Shown piece after piece: positions 29,944 to 33,311 of a DNA stretch of 33,311 nucleotides. The translations under genes were made by a program, and so were the position numbers. Origin of the DNA: Pseudomonadota bacterium (lineage in GTDB: Bacteria; Pseudomonadota; Alphaproteobacteria; Caulobacterales; Caulobacteraceae). The DNA is taken from assembly GCA_021808285.1 (NCBI GenBank), contig JAKBBV010000031.1, forward strand, positions 1 through 33,311, given 5' to 3'. Below the pieces are notes generated by a model. The model had not been told where the DNA came from. It made no database searches and saw only the letters and a list, made by a program, of their open reading frames with translations. The first letter of the stretch is position 1. Each line of letters starts with the position of its first letter.

Positions 29944-32102
29944 TGCGATACCGCCTGATCCGCGCCGTTTCGGCTCTCGCCCTTTTGGCTTCCTGTCAGG
30001 GCGAGGCGGCCTTCGCCCAGAACGTCGGCCTGCCCAGCCTGCCCGCGCACGGCTATGCCGCCGCCACGGACCTGATCCCCATCCAGGCGCCGGGCACGAC
30101 GCAGCTTCAGAGCACGCCGGTGGGCTATCTTTCCACCGTGCTGGGCGTGCTTGGCGGCTCCAATGCGTGGACCGGGGCCAACAGCTTTTCCCAAGCCCCA
30201 ACCTTCGGCGCGCCCCTGGCCGTGACCTCGGGCGGCACGGGCGGCGTGACGGCCACGGCCGCCCGCACCAGCCTTGGCGCGGCGGCTCTGGGCGCGAACA
30301 GCGACATCACGTCTCTGACGGGGCTGACGACCGCGCTTCCGCTTACGGAGGGCGGCACGGGCGAGGCAACGGCCCCCGCCGCGCTCAATGCCCTCAGCGG
30401 CCTTCCTCACCTCGCCAACAAGGCCGCGCTCACGGCTGCGGCCTCCACGGCCTATCCCATCGTGGTCCGGGACGGCTATGCGACGGCGGGGGACGCGCAA
30501 CAGCTTTCCTATCTGCCCTCGTCATCCCCCTGCCCGATCTCCGGCGGCGACGGCGGCTCGCAGATCCCGACCTCGGACGGCAAGTGCTGGCTGGCGGTGT
30601 TCCCCGAGGGCCGCGTGGACGTGCGCGAGTTCGGGGCCAAGGGCGACGGGACGACGAACGACACGGCGGCCGTGGTCGCCGCGCGCAACTTCGTGGCGAC
30701 CAATACGGCGCTGTATTATCTCTACTTCCCGCCGGGAAAGTATGAGATCAGCTACCTGCCGCTCCAGGTCGCGGGCTTCCGCCTTCGCGGCGCGGGCCAC
30801 AACCTCGTCACCCTGCAACGCCTGGCGGGATCGGCCAATTCGGTCCTGATCGACGGAAGCAGCTGCGCCCTCGGAAACAGCGCCCCGGCGGTCAACTCTG
30901 TCTCCGTCGAGGGCGTCACCCTGGATGGAAACAAGGCGAACATAACGCGGCCGGCCGACGACACGACCGAGTGGGGCATCTGCTACACAAACGACTCTTA
31001 TTCTGCGGTTCGAGACGTTGTAGCGCAGAATTTCTGGAACGGGGGCGTCGGGATATTCATCAATTCCAACTATGACAACGCCCAGGGATGGTCGAACAAC
31101 AACGGTCAGGGGTCCGTCTCCGTGGGCACCGAGCCGGGATTGGACATCAACGCCTCGAAGTTTGACATTGTGGACTGGATATCGACTGGCGGCGATTATC
31201 TCGGCGGCCGCATCCTCAACAATTCCTGGGGCGATCACTTCAAGCTGACCGTTTACAACCCCGTCACTGTAGGCTTTGAAGACGCGGCGTTCGCCGCAGG
31301 CACGGGCATCAACTACGCCAACATTTCAAACGTCTCTATTGTCGGCGGCGCGTCCGGAAGCGCTCTTGACGTTACCGGAGATGTTCACGGCGACATCATC
31401 CACGTGACGGCCCAAGGCACGACCGGCCAGTGTGTGATCTCCGACAATGGCGCAAGCGGCGACAACGCGACGGGCAATGCGATCACAGCCGTCACCTACG
31501 GCAACGCCGGCGAGGTGCTGTGCAACACGGCCTCGGGCGAGACCTACAACATTTCGTCGAGGGGCGATGGGACCTCCGCCTCGTACACAAACAACCTTTG
31601 GCTGCTGGACATCACCGGATCGAACAACACGATCGCAGCGAACCTTCAGGGCAACAGCGTCAACTATCTGGGAGGCGTCGCCTTCCGCTCCGGCGCGGCC
31701 GGAAACCGGTTCGGGGCCTTCCGCATCTCCGGTATGGGAACGGGGGTGAACCTCTATCAAGATCTCAACGGTGCTTCGACAACCAACCTGCCTCCCACCA
31801 ACTTTCAGACGCCGGCCGCCACGCTCACCCTCAACTCCGGCTGGTCTTGGACCGGGTCGGCTGGCACATGCTACGTGGATAGCTCTGGCTTGGTCCACCT
31901 GCGTGGCGTCGCCGGAGGCGGCACGGGCTCGATCCTGACACTTCCAGCCCAGTGCTGGCCCCAAACCTACAACGTGTTTGTCGGAGACCCCGGCGGGTCG
32001 TCCGTGCAAATCCTTTCCTCCACGGGGGCGGTCAACGTCCAAAGCGGCTCGGGCCCCTATAATTTGACCATCGGCTACCCTGGCGCCAACTTTGGGAATT
32101 GA
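29943..32102 (+). CDS. Tailspike / pectate-lyase-fold fiber protein with signal peptide
   Basis: 719 aa. From ATG 29943 the first 26 residues look like a Sec signal (MRYRLIRAVSALALLAS, C18, then GEAAFAQ): basic start, hydrophobic core, a possible lipobox LASC and an A-F-A site. Next come two tail-fibre-type repeats (VTSGGTGGVTATAARTSLGA; PLTEGGTGEATAPAALNALS). At about residue 230 the phrase VDVREFGAKGDGTTNDTAAV begins a right-handed beta-helix of the Pectate_lyase_3 kind common in tailspikes, probably binding or cutting a surface polysaccharide. From about 30,950 on the DNA is visibly less GC-rich. An in-frame ATG at 29910 would hide the signal and overlap the small ORF. Confidence 0.8.
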   Translation: MRYRLIRAVSALALLASCQGEAAFAQNVGLPSLPAHGYAAATDLIPIQAPGTTQLQSTPVGYLSTVLGVLGGSNAWTGANSFSQAPTFGAPLAVTSGGTGGVTATAARTSLGAAALGANSDITSLTGLTTALPLTEGGTGEATAPAALNALSGLPHLANKAALTAAASTAYPIVVRDGYATAGDAQQLSYLPSSSPCPISGGDGGSQIPTSDGKCWLAVFPEGRVDVREFGAKGDGTTNDTAAVVAARNFVATNTALYYLYFPPGKYEISYLPLQVAGFRLRGAGHNLVTLQRLAGSANSVLIDGSSCALGNSAPAVNSVSVEGVTLDGNKANITRPADDTTEWGICYTNDSYSAVRDVVAQNFWNGGVGIFINSNYDNAQGWSNNNGQGSVSVGTEPGLDINASKFDIVDWISTGGDYLGGRILNNSWGDHFKLTVYNPVTVGFEDAAFAAGTGINYANISNVSIVGGASGSALDVTGDVHGDIIHVTAQGTTGQCVISDNGASGDNATGNAITAVTYGNAGEVLCNTASGETYNISSRGDGTSASYTNNLWLLDITGSNNTIAANLQGNSVNYLGGVAFRSGAAGNRFGAFRISGMGTGVNLYQDLNGASTTNLPPTNFQTPAATLTLNSGWSWTGSAGTCYVDSSGLVHLRGVAGGGTGSILTLPAQCWPQTYNVFVGDPGGSSVQILSSTGAVNVQSGSGPYNLTIGYPGANFGN

Positions 32103-32197
32103 GGCAGTGTCACCGAGCGCACCGGAGAAATGTTCTGTGGGCACCGGCGAATCAGACAGGTGCGTTGCGCGATATTACTATGGAGATTTGAAGCGCC

Positions 32198-33298
32198 GTG
32201 CCCGGATCAAACGTGGAGCCTTCCAACTTGGCCTCGTCGTCAGACCGATTGATGTTTCTCGATTCTCTCAGGGCATTAGCAATCGCGATGGTCGTCTGGC
32301 TGCACGTCAGCGAACTCTATAATCCCAACAGCACGATCGCGAACGTGGGGGCATTTTGGGGCCGCGGCGTTCAGTTGTTCTTCATCGTGAGCGCCTTCAC
32401 ACTTCTGACAGTCGAACATGACGTGAAATATTGGCGATTTCTCGGACGCCGATTTTTTCGCATTTTTCCGATGTTATACATTGGGATCGTCTTTTATACG
32501 ATAAGAAATGGCATGGGCGCGAGCATGTATTCGCCCCACGGCGTCACGCCAATTGACGTTATCCTGAATTTCGCGTTCCTAAATGCTTGGTTTCCAAATG
32601 CGGCCTATTCGGTCATGCCCGGAGGCTGGAGCATCAGTTGCGAAGCGATGTTCTATTTGGCATTTCCCATTTTGATGATGAAGGTGCGTTCAGTCAGAGA
32701 GTCTTCTATTTTTCTCCTTTTTACTATAGTCGGATCATTGATTACGATGGGATTAATACTGAAGCTCGGTGCGAGAGGTGACCCCACAATTAGAAGTTAT
32801 TCTTATCTCAATCCTATCGGACAAGCGCCTGCTTTTGCGTTTGGATTTCTGGTATATTTTGTGTTTCACAGTGTGAGGAATAGAAAAATAAGTCATTTGA
32901 TATCTCCGATTGTGGTATTATCTTCATTAATGACGTTGGTGGTTCTCTCTGGAATCGGCGGCCCTCTGGCGCGTTTTCACATGATAGCCGATGGCGTGCT
33001 TGCCATACTGACATTGAGCGTCGCGCTCTCGCCTCCGCGCTGGCTGGTCAATCCGTGGACGGCCTACGTCGGGCGCATAAGCTACAGTGTGTATGTAATT
33101 CATTTTGGTGTCATCGGAGTCATAGGTCGACTGTTCAAAGACTCTGTCGCAGCGGCGCCCATTGCATACTTGGCCATTTTCGCGATTTCGATCGCGCTGT
33201 CTGGGCTCTCGTATCGTTTCATTGAGAGACCGATGATCAGGTTCGGGCGTAGCCTGATAGCCCCTGAGCGCCCGAAGCTGAGCCTGCCGGCTAGCTAA
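32198..33298 (+). CDS. Acyltransferase 3 membrane protein, probable phage O-acetyltransferase
   Basis: A 366-aa membrane acyltransferase (OafA/Oac type). N-terminal block LMFLDSLRALAIAMVVWLHV with the conserved Arg and His; GVQLFFIVSAFTLL; RRFFRIFPMLYIGIV. It then has WSISCEAMFYLAFPILM, and near the end VGRISYSVYVIHFG and YRFIERP. About ten membrane helices. It follows the tailspike by 95 nt, the arrangement of seroconverting podophages, where a tailspike recognising O-antigen travels with an enzyme that modifies it. GTG 32198 is used; GGAGA lies 11 bases upstream. The gene is clearly AT-richer than the phage head genes, a sign of separate transfer. Distinct from the acyltransferase at 10589. 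Confidence 0.85.
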   Translation: MPGSNVEPSNLASSSDRLMFLDSLRALAIAMVVWLHVSELYNPNSTIANVGAFWGRGVQLFFIVSAFTLLTVEHDVKYWRFLGRRFFRIFPMLYIGIVFYTIRNGMGASMYSPHGVTPIDVILNFAFLNAWFPNAAYSVMPGGWSISCEAMFYLAFPILMMKVRSVRESSIFLLFTIVGSLITMGLILKLGARGDPTIRSYSYLNPIGQAPAFAFGFLVYFVFHSVRNRKISHLISPIVVLSSLMTLVVLSGIGGPLARFHMIADGVLAILTLSVALSPPRWLVNPWTAYVGRISYSVYVIHFGVIGVIGRLFKDSVAAAPIAYLAIFAISIALSGLSYRFIERPMIRFGRSLIAPERPKLSLPAS

Positions 33299-33311
33299 GT
33301 TTGGACCGTCG

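Larger units (their letters stand above)
20825..33311 (+). mobile_element. P22-like prophage structural/lysis block (incomplete in window)
   Basis: All structural genes are on the plus strand in podoviral order: portal, scaffold-like, capsid, decoration-like, lysis genes, gp4-like connector, tailspike and O-acyltransferase. Cargo is inserted twice: a Doc toxin-antitoxin module after the portal and a minus-strand DUF559 nuclease after the capsid. There is no terminase before the portal, no integrase, and no tail hub, needle or ejection proteins in the window. The left boundary is close to the FGGY kinase stop; I found no tRNA or clear att repeat there. The right end is outside. Defective prophage or part of a larger one. 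Confidence 0.8.

Noticed and set aside
20956-32102. Gene transfer agent of the Rhodobacter/Caulobacter type
   Set aside because: The portal is P22-like, with lysozyme, holin and tailspike; none of the GTA-type HK97 portal, protease, tape-measure or siphoviral tail genes is present.

Overview
The window is GC-rich DNA (only a few AT-richer patches) with dense, overlapping genes and many GTG starts and GTGA/ATGA stop-start overlaps. Gene content (CYP153-type P450, Rieske oxygenase, HAPMO-like Baeyer-Villiger monooxygenase, PqiABC, CC-rich two-hairpin repeats) suggests an alphaproteobacterium, plausibly Caulobacterales (Phenylobacterium/Brevundimonas/Caulobacter-like). The taxonomic call is inference; there is no rRNA or marker gene here.

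Layout. 1-4889, minus strand: hlyIII-family membrane protein, then pqiA-pqiB-pqiC (an MCE-type intermembrane lipid transport set), then the 5' part of glycerol kinase glpK, which runs off the left edge. 4956-13019, plus strand: a solitary C5-cytosine methyltransferase, a CYP153-like P450, a Dph6-like PP-loop ATPase, a DUF6580 membrane protein and a cytosolic BtuF-like corrinoid-binding protein (a probable B12-related trio), a YkuD_2 protein, an acyltransferase 3 and a second P450. 13075-16208, minus strand: a BVMO translationally overlapped with a Rieske oxygenase whose bridging Asp position is Glu. 16421-20824, plus strand: glpD, an alkylglycerone-phosphate-synthase-like flavoprotein and an FGGY kinase, all overlapping, forming a glycerol/glycerol-ether-like metabolic operon.

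20825-33311, plus strand: a P22-like podoviral structural and lysis block: portal, a low-GC Doc toxin-antitoxin insert, scaffold-like protein, major capsid, decoration-like protein, small membrane protein, T4-type lysozyme, Pam3-gp28-like holin, unknown protein, gp4-like connector, tiny ORF, pectate-lyase-fold tailspike and a membrane O-acyltransferase. No terminase, integrase, tail hub or ejection proteins are present in the window, so it is either a decayed prophage or one whose remaining parts lie beyond the right edge.

The most unusual structure is a family of about 50-bp two-hairpin palindromic elements confined, as far as I can see, to the phage block. At least eight full or partial copies sit between phage genes, often as inverted pairs. 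One lies in frame inside the portal gene, and two inverted pairs bracket a minus-strand DUF559 nuclease gene. Stem sequences differ between copies but keep pairing. A second point of interest is the toxin-antitoxin insert: downstream of the Doc gene lies a 42-codon remnant resembling the C-terminus of another Doc, as though one toxin module had replaced an older one.
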